From NCBI GenBank assembly GCA_963720705.1, contig CAVRGJ010000002.1:1-64000 (forward strand): a DNA stretch of 64,000 bases, given 5' to 3'. The position numbers and the translations under genes are program-made. The notes beneath the pieces were generated by a model. That model saw only the letters and a list, made by a program, of their open reading frames with translations. It was not told the DNA's origin and searched no databases. Positions 16,338 to 24,314 of the stretch are shown here, piece by piece. This DNA comes from DASWJZ01 sp963720705 (GTDB lineage: Bacteria; Pseudomonadota; Alphaproteobacteria; Rhizobiales; Afifellaceae). How positions within the stretch are numbered: the stretch's first letter is position 1; each line of letters opens with the position of its first letter.

Positions 16338-16958
16338 TCAGGAGAGCGGCAGCATCACATGTGCTTTATAGCCCGGGCGTCCGGTCAGGCCTTCATACCA
16401 GCGCGAAACGTTCGGGAACGCGCTCCGCTCGATGCCGAGCGCGAAGAGGCGGAACATCGTGACGCCGAGCGGGATGTCGCCCATCGTGAAGGCGCCGCCG
16501 GCCGCGAACGGGACCTTCGCGAGGCGCGACTCGAAAGCCGCCAGGTACTTCGCGGTCTCAGCCTGCGCGCTTTTGATCGCGTTGTTATCGCGCTTCTCCG
16601 GCGGCGTGCGGACCAGCCCCATGAAGGCGGCGCGGAAGGCCGGCCAGAGCGTGGTCGTTTGCCAATCCATCCAGCGCTCCGCCTCGAAGCGGTCGCGGAG
16701 ATCCTTCGGGCAAAGCGAGCCGAGGCCGTACTTGTTCGAAAGGTAGCGGACGATGACATTCGATTCCCAGAGGATGAAGCCGTCGTCGTCGATCGTCGGC
16801 ACAAGCGCGTTCGGGTTCATCGCGAGGTAGTCGGGGCTCTTGACGACGCCGTGCTCGGCGCCGGCTTCGATCCGCTCGTAAGCAAGGCCGAGCTCGGCGC
16901 AGCACCAAAGCACTTTCTGCACGTTGGTCGAGTTCGTGCGCCCCCAAATCCTCAGCAT
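16338..16958 (-). CDS. Glutathione S-transferase family protein
   Basis: A 206-aa cytosolic GST. The N-terminal thioredoxin-like domain begins MLRIWGRTNSTNVQKVLWCC, with Ser/Asn in the usual glutathione-activating region (TNSTNVQK), then NPNALVPTIDDDGFILWESN including the cis-Pro and the ES motif. The C-terminal helical domain carries the conserved FTMGDIPLGVTMFRLF. AAGGAGG precedes ATG 16958, fixing the start. Substrate unknown. Confidence 0.9.
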   Translation of the reverse strand: MLRIWGRTNSTNVQKVLWCCAELGLAYERIEAGAEHGVVKSPDYLAMNPNALVPTIDDDGFILWESNVIVRYLSNKYGLGSLCPKDLRDRFEAERWMDWQTTTLWPAFRAAFMGLVRTPPEKRDNNAIKSAQAETAKYLAAFESRLAKVPFAAGGAFTMGDIPLGVTMFRLFALGIERSAFPNVSRWYEGLTGRPGYKAHVMLPLS

Positions 16959-17201
16959 CCACGCCTCCTTGATCACACCCGCGCCCGGCGCTCCTCGCGG
17001 CCGGTGGCTCGGCGTTATTGCAGGCGATACCACGAAAGTGAAGCGGACAGCCTTTTCAGCAGGTGAACGCGCCGCCCAAGCATGAGCACAATAGTCATGT
17101 TTTCGAGCGCCTTGGGTCCACCAAGTTTGGCAACCTCTTGGGATTGACCCCGACGCAACACCCCTCGTAGCGTCCAAGCACCGGACAAAGCGACCGCAAA
17201 C

Positions 17202-17999
17202 ATGCCAACACTCGTAGCCTCCAATCCAAACAACCGGAAAGCCGAAGAAACCGACCTCTCGGCCGTCAAGACACTGCGCAAGGCGCTCGCCATCCTCGAC
17301 GCGTTCGCCGCGGCGGAGCGTCCGCTCACGGTGGCTGAGGTCGCCGTTCGCGCCGGTGTCACGCGGCCGACCGCGCACCGCCTGATCCAGACGCTGATCG
17401 GCGAGGGTTATCTCGCCCAGGATCCCGGCGACAGTCGCGTCACGCCCGGATACTCGGTGCTGATGCTTGCCGGAAGCCTGCTCGATACCAACCAGATCCG
17501 GCTGGAATCGCTGCCGCATCTTGAGACGCTGGCACACTCGACGGGCGAGCGCGTGAGCCTCGGCATTTTGCATCGCCACCAGATGCTCTACCTCGCGGGC
17601 GTGGAGAAGCCATCGCTGCCGACGATCTTCAGCCGCTTCGGCAAGACGGCGCCTGCCTATAGCTCCGCGCTCGGCAAGGCGATCCTCGCACACCTTCCAG
17701 GGCCGGAGCTCGACAGCTATCTGAAAGCCGTGCCGCTCGTGCGGCAGACCGAGTTCACGATAACCGACGAGGCTGCGCTCAGGGCCGAGCTGGCGGAAGT
17801 CCGGAACCAGGGCTTTGCCGTCGATCGCGGCGAGAACACACCCGGCCTGTGCTGCGTCGCCGCCCCGCTTCTCGTCCACGAGAGGCCGGTCGCCGCGATC
17901 GCGGTGATCGGGCGCGCGCTCGAGCCGCTGCTTCCGCACAAGGACGAGGTTCAGCACACCGCTGAGGTGATCGCGCACGTTCTTGGACGCGGCGCATGA
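17202..17999 (+). CDS. IclR-family transcriptional regulator
   Basis: A 265-aa regulator. A winged helix lies around residues 25-85 (LTVAEVAVRAGVTRPTAHRL), followed by an IclR effector domain with GERVSLGILHRHQMLYL, YSSALGKAILAHLP and GENTPGLCCVAAPLL. It sits 54 bp upstream of the D-threonine-aldolase-like gene on the same strand and most likely regulates it and perhaps its own promoter in 16959-17201. Confidence 0.9.
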   Translation: MPTLVASNPNNRKAEETDLSAVKTLRKALAILDAFAAAERPLTVAEVAVRAGVTRPTAHRLIQTLIGEGYLAQDPGDSRVTPGYSVLMLAGSLLDTNQIRLESLPHLETLAHSTGERVSLGILHRHQMLYLAGVEKPSLPTIFSRFGKTAPAYSSALGKAILAHLPGPELDSYLKAVPLVRQTEFTITDEAALRAELAEVRNQGFAVDRGENTPGLCCVAAPLLVHERPVAAIAVIGRALEPLLPHKDEVQHTAEVIAHVLGRGA

Positions 18000-18053
18000 G
18001 CAGAGGAGCGCGCGCGCCGGTCCCAAGCTCAGCGCAGAGGGTGAAGGCATAAG

Positions 18054-19112
18054 ATGCACGCGACCGAACTCGACACGCCCGCCGTCACCATCCTGCTCGA
18101 TCGGCTGGAGGCGAACATTGCGCGCGCGCAGGCCCTGGTCGGCGCGCGCGGCATCGGCAACCGGCCGCATATCAAGACGCATAAGATCCCGGCGATCGCG
18201 AAGATGCAAATTGCGGCCGGTGCAAGCGGCATCACCTGCCAGAAGCTCGGCGAGGTCGAAGTCTTCACGGACGCAGGCGTGACCGACGACATCCTTCTCA
18301 CCTTCAACATCGTCGGCGAGTCGAAGACCGATCGGCTTATGGAACTCTCGGAGCGTGTGAAGCGGCTCGCTGTCGTCGCCGACAACGAAACGGTGGTGCA
18401 GGGGCTCTCGGAAGCGGGCGTCCGCCACGGCCGCGATGTGCCGCTCCTGATCGAATGCGATACCGGCTTCGGACGGAACGGCGTGCAGACGCCGGAAGCG
18501 GCGCGCGAGCTTGCTCGCTACGCGATGAACATGCCGCGCATCCGCTTCGAGGGCCTGATGACGTTTCCGAACAAGGCGCCGGGAACGGGCGATTTCATGG
18601 CGCGCGCTCTCGATCTTTTCGAAGCGGAGGGAATTCCAGTCCCGGTCGTCTCTGGCGGCGGCTCGCCGGCGCTGCTGACGCTAAGCGACTTTCCGATGAT
18701 GACGGAGCATCGCGCCGGCACCTACGTCTACAACGACGTGATGATGGTCGCTTCCGGCCTCGCCACCTGGGACGATTGCGCCATGCATGTCCGCGCGACG
18801 GTCGTGAGCCGGCCGACCGCCGACCGCGCCATCATCGACGCGGGCTCGAAGGTGCTGACGCGCGAGCAGTATTTCGTGAAGGATTTCGGGCGCGTCGTCG
18901 AATACCCGGACGCGGTTGTCGCCAATGTCTCCGAGGAGCACGGCATCATCGACCTCTCGCGCTCGGAAAAGAAGCCGAAGGTCGGCGAGGCCATCAATGT
19001 CATCCCCAACCATTGCTGCGTCGTGTCCAACATGGTCGACGAGGTCTACGGCCTGCGCGACGGGAAGGTCGAGGTCGTGTGGCCGGTGGCGGCCCGCGGC
19101 AAGGTGCGTTAG
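18054..19112 (+). CDS. D-threonine aldolase / D-serine dehydratase-like PLP enzyme
   Basis: A 352-aa fold-III PLP enzyme. The N-terminal alanine-racemase-like barrel has the PLP lysine region RPHIKTHKIPAIAKM (about 38-52) and CQKLGEVEVF; the C-terminal domain carries the metal pair His-x-Cys in IPNHCCVV (about 321-328). This combination defines the D-threonine aldolase / DSD1 family, which cleaves D-3-hydroxy amino acids to glycine and an aldehyde, or dehydrates D-serine. It is likely controlled by the IclR protein upstream. A RidA-family gene lies convergently 53 bp downstream, fitting 2-aminoacrylate chemistry. Confidence 0.87.
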   Translation: MHATELDTPAVTILLDRLEANIARAQALVGARGIGNRPHIKTHKIPAIAKMQIAAGASGITCQKLGEVEVFTDAGVTDDILLTFNIVGESKTDRLMELSERVKRLAVVADNETVVQGLSEAGVRHGRDVPLLIECDTGFGRNGVQTPEAARELARYAMNMPRIRFEGLMTFPNKAPGTGDFMARALDLFEAEGIPVPVVSGGGSPALLTLSDFPMMTEHRAGTYVYNDVMMVASGLATWDDCAMHVRATVVSRPTADRAIIDAGSKVLTREQYFVKDFGRVVEYPDAVVANVSEEHGIIDLSRSEKKPKVGEAINVIPNHCCVVSNMVDEVYGLRDGKVEVVWPVAARGKVR

Positions 19113-19127
19113 CGCGATCAAGGGTGA

Positions 19128-19152
19128 ACCCTCTCCCTCAAGGGGAGAGGGT
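19128..19152. terminator. Hairpin between convergent genes (probable bidirectional terminator or repeat)
   Basis: Perfect 10-bp arms ACCCTCTCCC / GGGAGAGGGT around a 5-nt loop, placed between two convergent genes. There is no T-run on either side. This CCCTCTCCC-type palindrome is widespread in proteobacterial intergenic regions. Confidence 0.5.
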
Positions 19153-19164
19153 GCCGCTGGTCGC

Positions 19165-19542
19165 TCAGCCCTTCGGGGCGTAGGCTATTACCTCGATCTC
19201 GACCTTGCAGTCGATCACGAGGCGCGCCTCCACGGTCGAGCGCGCCGGCAGCGCCTCGCCGAAATATTGCGCGTAGACGCGATTGAAGGCTGCAAAGTCG
19301 CGCGCATCGTCGAGAAACGCGGTCGCCTTCACCACGTCTTTCAGTCCGAGGCCGGCAAGCGCGAGCGCCGCTTTGATATTCTCGATCACCTGCTTCGTCT
19401 GCGCTTCGATCCCGCCCGTGACGATCGTCCCGTCGGGACCCATCGGCACCTGCCCGGAAACGAAAACGAAATCGCCGGCTCTGACCGCCCGGTGGTAGGG
19501 CGGCGCTCCCGGCGCCGGTGCTCCAAAGCGTTCGATGCTCAT
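19165..19542 (-). CDS. RidA/YjgF-family protein
   Basis: A 125-aa RidA-fold protein (MSIERFGAPAPGAPPYHRAV at the start). It has VFVSGQVPMGPDGTIV, the helix EAQTKQVIENIKAALALAGL, and PARSTVEARLV with the arginine that anchors the substrate carboxylate in the imine deaminase subgroup. RidA proteins hydrolyse reactive enamine/imine products of PLP enzymes. The neighbouring D-threonine-aldolase-like gene may create such intermediates (inference). Confidence 0.9.
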   Translation of the reverse strand: MSIERFGAPAPGAPPYHRAVRAGDFVFVSGQVPMGPDGTIVTGGIEAQTKQVIENIKAALALAGLGLKDVVKATAFLDDARDFAAFNRVYAQYFGEALPARSTVEARLVIDCKVEIEVIAYAPKG

Positions 19543-19672
19543 TCATGCTTCCTGGGTTCGCGTTGAGGTGCAAGCGATCGCAGCGGGTTTGCCGAAAGAT
19601 CGGCCAAGCCCCGGCGCCATAGTAGCGTGCCGACAATCGGTTGAGATAGACCCCAGGCCTCGGCAAATGGGA

Positions 19673-20506
19673 TCAGGCCGGCGAAGGCGGAAATTTCTTC
19701 GCCAAGCTTCCCGCAAGGTCTTGCAGGTCCCGGGTCGGCGCTCGGCCGATGAGCATGTAGCTCTCGCGATCGTTTGCCCAATAGACGAGGTTCATCCCGG
19801 CGCTTCTTGAGCTCTCCGGCGCCTCGATGCCGCCACTGCTTGCAAAAATGCAGAATGCCACCGGGCCATGCTGCGGATCGAGATAGACGAGCTGAATGAA
19901 CGGCGTGTCGCGGAAAGCGAGCAGCCGCGCCTGTTTCAGTGCGAGGCCGGGAAGCGCCAGACGGTCGGCGGAGAGCGCGACGTTGAGCTTGGCACCGACG
20001 GCTCCGAGCTCGCTATCGGTCGGTGTCTGCCCGGGCCCGATCATCGCCAGGGACTCCGGCGTATAGAGGGCGAGGTCGCTCGCAAGCATCTGTCCCCAGG
20101 CGCCGGAATCGACCTCCTCACCGCGCACGCCGTCCTCGGTCAGCCCGGGGATACCGAAGGACCGCAGCGTGTAGCCGGCGCCGAGGCCGACGCCGAGAAT
20201 TACGAGGCTTGCCGCGACCGCGGTCCACGCCGGCAGCCGCCGGCCGGCGGAGCTGCGGTTCCGTCGCCGCCGTAAGTCATGTTCGAGCGCGGCGGAGAGC
20301 CGTTCGAGCGGAGCGGCTTCGAGCACGGCGTCGAAAGCTTGCCGGAATGGGCGCCCGCCCGATTGCAAAACGCGCAGGCGGTCGGCAAGCGCCGGATCGC
20401 CGGCGATCTTCTCTTCGAGCGCGGCGCGCCGCTCCGGCGGGAGCTCCCCGTCAATGTAAGCGACGAGATCGCCGTCCTCGGCGAAGGTTCTATCTTCGTG
20501 CGCCAT
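19673..20506 (-). CDS. Anti-sigma factor (transmembrane) for the adjacent ECF sigma
   Basis: A 277-aa protein: an N-terminal zinc-finger-like/ASD segment (DGDLVAYIDGELPPERRAAL), one transmembrane helix (about 105-127, WTAVAASLVILGVGLGAGYT) and a periplasmic domain. This matches the anti-sigma (RsiW/ChrR-like) proteins that hold an ECF sigma factor at the membrane. It overlaps the sigma gene by 17 bp, so the pair is coupled. The start at 20506 (MAHEDRTF) is likely; an in-frame ATG at 20533 would lengthen the overlap. Confidence 0.8.
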   Translation of the reverse strand: MAHEDRTFAEDGDLVAYIDGELPPERRAALEEKIAGDPALADRLRVLQSGGRPFRQAFDAVLEAAPLERLSAALEHDLRRRRNRSSAGRRLPAWTAVAASLVILGVGLGAGYTLRSFGIPGLTEDGVRGEEVDSGAWGQMLASDLALYTPESLAMIGPGQTPTDSELGAVGAKLNVALSADRLALPGLALKQARLLAFRDTPFIQLVYLDPQHGPVAFCIFASSGGIEAPESSRSAGMNLVYWANDRESYMLIGRAPTRDLQDLAGSLAKKFPPSPA

Positions 20507-21173
20507 GTCTCGACGGCCCGATTGATTGTTCATTCTGCCGCTCGTCGCCCAGCCCCGAAAGCCTCGCTCGCGCTGCAGCAAGTCGGCTCATGACTGTGCC
20601 GATCGGGATGTGCAGCAGGTCGGCCGCTTCGCGATAGCTGAGACCCTCCACATAGACGAGGAACAGCACCGCGCGCTGCGCCTCAGGTAACGCCTGCACC
20701 TCGTTGAACACTTGGGCGACGAGAATATTCTGCTCAATCGCGCGCTCGCCCTCAAAAATGAGGGTATCGGCGGCGTCGACGCTGCCGGCGCCTTCGCGAA
20801 CGCTGCGTGACCGTACCTCGTTCAGCCAAATCGAGTGCAGGATCGAGAACACCCAACGGTCCAGCCGCGTGCCCGGCGTGAACTGATGAGCGCGCTCAAG
20901 CGCGCGCACGCAGGTCGCCTGCACAAGATCCTCCGCCGTCGATCTGTCGCGCGACAGGACGAGGCCGTAGCGCCACAGCCGCGAAAGCAGCTCCGGCAAC
21001 CCGGCTCTTACGATTTCCTCGGAGCGTTCCACCGTTTCACCGACGAAGTTGGACGGCAAGTCTCGTCCCCCTTCGTAGCACCGATGCGGCCCGAAGCGAT
21101 GCAGCGGGATCAACAAATCGCACGTTTCCGCGAAACCGGCGGGCGCGATTGTGCTCGCATTCGGTTTCGCCAT
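20490..21173 (-). CDS. ECF-type RNA polymerase sigma factor
   Basis: A 227-aa group 4 sigma factor. Region 2 is visible as SRLWRYGLVLSRDRSTAEDLVQ plus FSILHSIWLNEVRSRSV; region 4 as LPEAQRAVLFLVYVEGLSYREAADLLHIPIGTVMSRL (read as two parts) with a helix-turn-helix. ATG 21173 has GGAG ~10 nt upstream and lies after the stop of the TPR gene; longer readings overlap that gene. It is followed by its overlapping anti-sigma gene. The stimulus is unknown. Sigma, anti-sigma and the upstream secreted TPR protein share strand and may form one envelope-stress unit. Confidence 0.87.
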   Translation of the reverse strand: MAKPNASTIAPAGFAETCDLLIPLHRFGPHRCYEGGRDLPSNFVGETVERSEEIVRAGLPELLSRLWRYGLVLSRDRSTAEDLVQATCVRALERAHQFTPGTRLDRWVFSILHSIWLNEVRSRSVREGAGSVDAADTLIFEGERAIEQNILVAQVFNEVQALPEAQRAVLFLVYVEGLSYREAADLLHIPIGTVMSRLAAARARLSGLGDERQNEQSIGPSRHGARR

Positions 21174-21279
21174 CCGAGGCTCCGCTCCGAACGGCGCAAG
21201 CGCGAGGTCGGCGACCCCGCGCTTGGCTACGGCTACGCAACAGACTTCTTGCGATCGGCCTCTGCGCCGATCTTTGCTG

Positions 21280-21831
21280 CTAGCTCTCGTCGGGCGTGCC
21301 GGCGATCGCCTTGGCGAGGTCCTGATATTGCTCGCAGGTCGTGCCGCAGACATTCGCGACCTTCACCAGTTCCGCCTTGGCGAGATCGAGCTTGCCCTTC
21401 TCTGCATACGCCTCGCCGAGATATTCGTGCGTGTCGACGTTGTTCGGATCGAGAGCGAGCGCCTTTTGGTAAAAGGCAAGTCCCTCGTCGTAATTGCCCA
21501 TCTTGCGCTTCGAATAGCCAATCATCGTCAGCACCATCGAATCTTGGCTCTTGACGGCCTCGAGAGCGTCCAGCGCTTCCTGGTAGCGCCCGGCGAGCGC
21601 CAGATCGCGGCCCTGGGCGTAGAGCGTCTTGTCGTCCATGTTGCTCGATGTCGCCTTCACGCACTTGCTCTTCGCGGTGCTCCAGACGTAGCCCGTCGAG
21701 CAGGCCGGTGTGCTGGTGCCGCTGCTGCCGCTTCCGCCGCCGCTTGCGGCATAGGCGAGGGTGCCGCCGAGGGAGAGGCCGCCCGCGAGAAGAAGAAGCA
21801 TCGCGGTCGAGGATTTTCGCGTCTTGATCAT
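21280..21831 (-). CDS. Secreted TPR-repeat protein
   Basis: A 183-aa periplasmic or surface protein. The signal peptide MIKTRKSSTAMLLLLAGGLS..AYA is followed by a Gly/Ser linker, a short Cys-containing segment (CSTGYVWSTAKSKC) that may form one disulfide, and two to three TPR units (YAQGRDLALAGRYQEALDAL; YQKALALDPNNVDTHEYLGE). The C-terminus has a second Cys pair (CGTTC). GGAG lies 6 nt before ATG 21831. Next gene on the strand is the ECF sigma factor, 106 bp away. Confidence 0.8.
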   Translation of the reverse strand: MIKTRKSSTAMLLLLAGGLSLGGTLAYAASGGGSGSSGTSTPACSTGYVWSTAKSKCVKATSSNMDDKTLYAQGRDLALAGRYQEALDALEAVKSQDSMVLTMIGYSKRKMGNYDEGLAFYQKALALDPNNVDTHEYLGEAYAEKGKLDLAKAELVKVANVCGTTCEQYQDLAKAIAGTPDES

Positions 21832-21969
21832 GACATGCTCCAAATGGGTCGCACCGCCGGACGGTGCACTGCAACGTCATGAACACCGAGTGACCTCTCT
21901 CTATTCGGCTGCGTCCGATTTCGGACGGTCACAACGCCGTGAGAGACGCGCGAAGAGCTCTTCGCGGAA

Positions 21970-22731
21970 TCACGCCCGCTTCGCCGGGCGTCTTCGCGGC
22001 TTCGCCGTCTTCACACTCCTTGCGATGCGCGGCCTTTCGATCTTCTTGGCGCCCGGCACGCCGTAAGAGCGGAAGGCTTCCAGCGTCTCCGCGATGGCGC
22101 CGTCGGAAAGGATTACCGGACCGCCGGGAAGAAGCAGCGCGTGATGGTCCTGCTTGGCAATCGTCTCAAGCTCGACCGCCCGCCACATCGCCTCGTCGAG
22201 ATCGCGGCCGAGCGCGATCATTCCGTGATTGGCAAGCAGGCAGCCGGTGCGGCCGTCGAGCGCCTTCACGGCGTTCTCCGCGAGCGCTTTCGTACCGTAC
22301 GTCGCATAGTCGGCGACGCGCACGTCAGTGCCACCGAAAGCCGCGACCATGTAGTGGCAGGCGGGAATAGGTTTTCTCGCGATGCCGAGCACGGTGGCGA
22401 AGGTCGCATGCGTGTGGACGATCGCATTGATCTCCGGCCGCGCCTTCAGAATGTCCAGGTGGAAGCGCCATTCGGACGAGGGCAGGCGCGGGCCTTCGTA
22501 GGCGCCGTATTCTCCGTCGATCGCGAAGGCGGCGAGCATGGCGGGCTTCATCGTCTCGTAGGGGATCGATGTCGGCGTGATAATCATGCGGTCGTCGAGC
22601 CGCGCGGAGATGTTCCCGGACGTGCCCTGGTTCAGGCCAACGGCATTCATCCAGCACGCCTTCGCAATGATGGCCTCGCGCAGCTTCTTCTCAATCTTGT
22701 CCAAACTGCTCTCCCCGCGTCGTACCGGCAT
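21970..22731 (-). CDS. Class II aldolase/adducin-domain protein (L-fuculose-phosphate aldolase type)
   Basis: A 253-aa zinc aldolase-fold protein. NQGTSGNISAR binds the phosphate; the zinc ligands are visible as IVHTHATFATVL (HxH) and the later LLANHGMIALG. Family members cleave L-fuculose-1-phosphate, ribulose-5-phosphate or methylthioribulose phosphates. The C-terminus has a basic Lys/Arg-rich extension (PRIARSVKTAKPRRRPAKRA) beyond the usual fold. ATG 22731 (MPVRRGESS) gives the normal family length. Divergent to the MFS transporter at 22861; substrate unknown. Confidence 0.87.
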   Translation of the reverse strand: MPVRRGESSLDKIEKKLREAIIAKACWMNAVGLNQGTSGNISARLDDRMIITPTSIPYETMKPAMLAAFAIDGEYGAYEGPRLPSSEWRFHLDILKARPEINAIVHTHATFATVLGIARKPIPACHYMVAAFGGTDVRVADYATYGTKALAENAVKALDGRTGCLLANHGMIALGRDLDEAMWRAVELETIAKQDHHALLLPGGPVILSDGAIAETLEAFRSYGVPGAKKIERPRIARSVKTAKPRRRPAKRA

Positions 22732-22860
22732 GTCGAATGCACGCTCGCGTTCGACCAGGCAAGCGGAGCGAGAACAAAGGGCCGAAAAGCGATGCGGCAA
22801 ACGGTTGCGGCGGACCGCCCGAGCCGCGACATTGGCGGTCGGTCAGGCGGTCTGATTCGC

Positions 22861-24123
22861 ATGCTGACAGCCAATCCTGCGCGTGGACGCTGGTCCTGGG
22901 CGCTTTACGACTGGGCCAACTCGCCCTTCACCACGCTCATCATCACTTTCATCTTTCCCGCCTATTTCCAGGCCGGAATCGTGAAGGACGCGGTCGCCGG
23001 CCAGGCGCTCTGGGGTTACGCGATCGCGGCAAGCGGCCTCCTGATCGCGATCGCGGCGCCGATCCTCGGCGCCATCGCCGACGCCTCCGGCCGGCGGAAA
23101 CCGTGGGTCTTCGCCTTCACTATGGTCTGCGCTGCCGGCGCGGGGTTGCTCTGGTTCGCGCAGCCATCGCCGGCTTTCATCGGCGCCAGCCTCGGCATGG
23201 TCGTCGTCGCCAATCTCGGCTTCGAGTTTGGCATCGTGTTCAACAACGCGATGCTTCCCGACATCGTGCCGGAAGAGCGGCTCGGGCGGCTCTCCGGCTG
23301 GGCATGGGGGCTCGGCTATGCCGGCGGACTCGCGGCGCTTCTCGTGGCGCTTGTCGTTTTTATCTGGCCGGATCCGCCGCTCTTCGGGCTCGATGCCGGA
23401 TCGGCGGAGCAGGTGCGCATCGTCGGCCCGCTGGTCGGCGTGTGGCTCGTGCTGTTCTCGATCCCGCTTTTCCTCTTCACGCCCGACCGGCCGTCGCGCG
23501 CCGTGACGATTGGCACCATGCTGGCGGCCGGCCTTTCCGATCTCGGGCGCACCCTCGCGACGCTTCCCAAGAACCGGCCGCTTGCGGTCTTTCTTCTCGC
23601 CCACATGATTTACGCCGACGGCCTGATCACGCTTTTCGCCTTCGGTGGCGTCTACGCGGCCGGCGCGTTTGGGTTGAGCCTCCCCGAAGTGATCGTCTTT
23701 GGCATCGTCTTGAACGTCGCCGCCGGCGCCGGCGCAGCGGCCTTCGCTTGGCTCGACGACTGGCTCGGCTCGAAACGGGTGGTCGTGCTGGCGCTCGTCG
23801 GCCTCATTGCCGCCTCGGCGCTTGCCGTTGCGGCGCAGACGCTCTTCTGGCTCTGGGTCGCGGGGATCGGCATCGGCATCTTCGTCGGGCCGGCGCAGGC
23901 GGCGAGCCGCTCGCTGATGGCGCGGCTGACGGTCCCGGAGAAACGCGCCGGCGCCTTCGGTCTGTTCGCGCTCTCCGGTAAGGCGACTGCGTTCCTCGGG
24001 CCGGCCGCGGTTGCGACAATCACGGCCGCGAGCGGCAGCCAGCGCGCGGGTATTGCCGCGATCATCGTGTTCTTCGTGATCGGCCTCGCGCTGCTTCTCA
24101 AGGTGCGCGAGCCGGGCCGGTGA
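22861..24123 (+). CDS. MFS transporter, UMF1 / Atg22-like
   Basis: A ~420-aa integral membrane protein with about 12 hydrophobic segments. It opens with the UMF1-family signature WSWALYDWANSPFTTLIITF, then DASGRRKPWVF in the loop between helices 2 and 3, and PDIVPEERLGRLSGWAWGLG in the middle. These are typical of bacterial relatives of yeast vacuolar effluxer Atg22. Transported substrate is unknown. ATG 22861 is used; an in-frame ATG at 22792 with AAAGGG upstream is a real alternative. Confidence 0.85.
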   Translation: MLTANPARGRWSWALYDWANSPFTTLIITFIFPAYFQAGIVKDAVAGQALWGYAIAASGLLIAIAAPILGAIADASGRRKPWVFAFTMVCAAGAGLLWFAQPSPAFIGASLGMVVVANLGFEFGIVFNNAMLPDIVPEERLGRLSGWAWGLGYAGGLAALLVALVVFIWPDPPLFGLDAGSAEQVRIVGPLVGVWLVLFSIPLFLFTPDRPSRAVTIGTMLAAGLSDLGRTLATLPKNRPLAVFLLAHMIYADGLITLFAFGGVYAAGAFGLSLPEVIVFGIVLNVAAGAGAAAFAWLDDWLGSKRVVVLALVGLIAASALAVAAQTLFWLWVAGIGIGIFVGPAQAASRSLMARLTVPEKRAGAFGLFALSGKATAFLGPAAVATITAASGSQRAGIAAIIVFFVIGLALLLKVREPGR

Positions 24124-24146
24124 GCGTGCGGGCTCACATCAACAGC

Positions 24147-24281
24147 CCTCATCCTGAGGTGCAACGCCGACGCAGTCGGCGTGCCTCGAAGGAGGGTCCA
24201 GAATGCACTGGAAACACCGGAGTTTCGTGCTTCCGAGGCTCCCTCCGGATCAAGTCCGGGGTCGCACCTCAGCATGAGGAA
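24147..24281. repeat. Rhizobiales-type palindromic intergenic element
   Basis: Outer arms CCTCATCCTGAGGTGC and GCACCTCAGCATGAGG are inverted copies with one mismatch. Inside are a small hairpin (ACGCCGAC / GTCGGCGT) and a second complementary pair (GCCTCGAAGGAGG with CCGAGGCTCCCTCC). Elements with CTCATCCTGAGGTGC ends are abundant between genes in this order. It separates two convergent genes and could also end transcription. Confidence 0.75.
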
Positions 24282-24314
24282 ATAATTTGGCCTTCAACAG
24301 CGAGGCCGCGGGGC

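Noticed and set aside
16338..18428. Long minus-strand frame of about 700 codons
   Set aside because: Only its last 206 codons (16338-16958) are a real protein (GST with its own AAGGAGG and ATG). The rest is the antisense shadow of the IclR and D-threonine aldolase genes.
22141..22860. Plus-strand extension of the MFS transporter frame
   Set aside because: This part is antisense to the class II aldolase gene and has no membrane-protein character; the transporter starts at 22861 or 22792.
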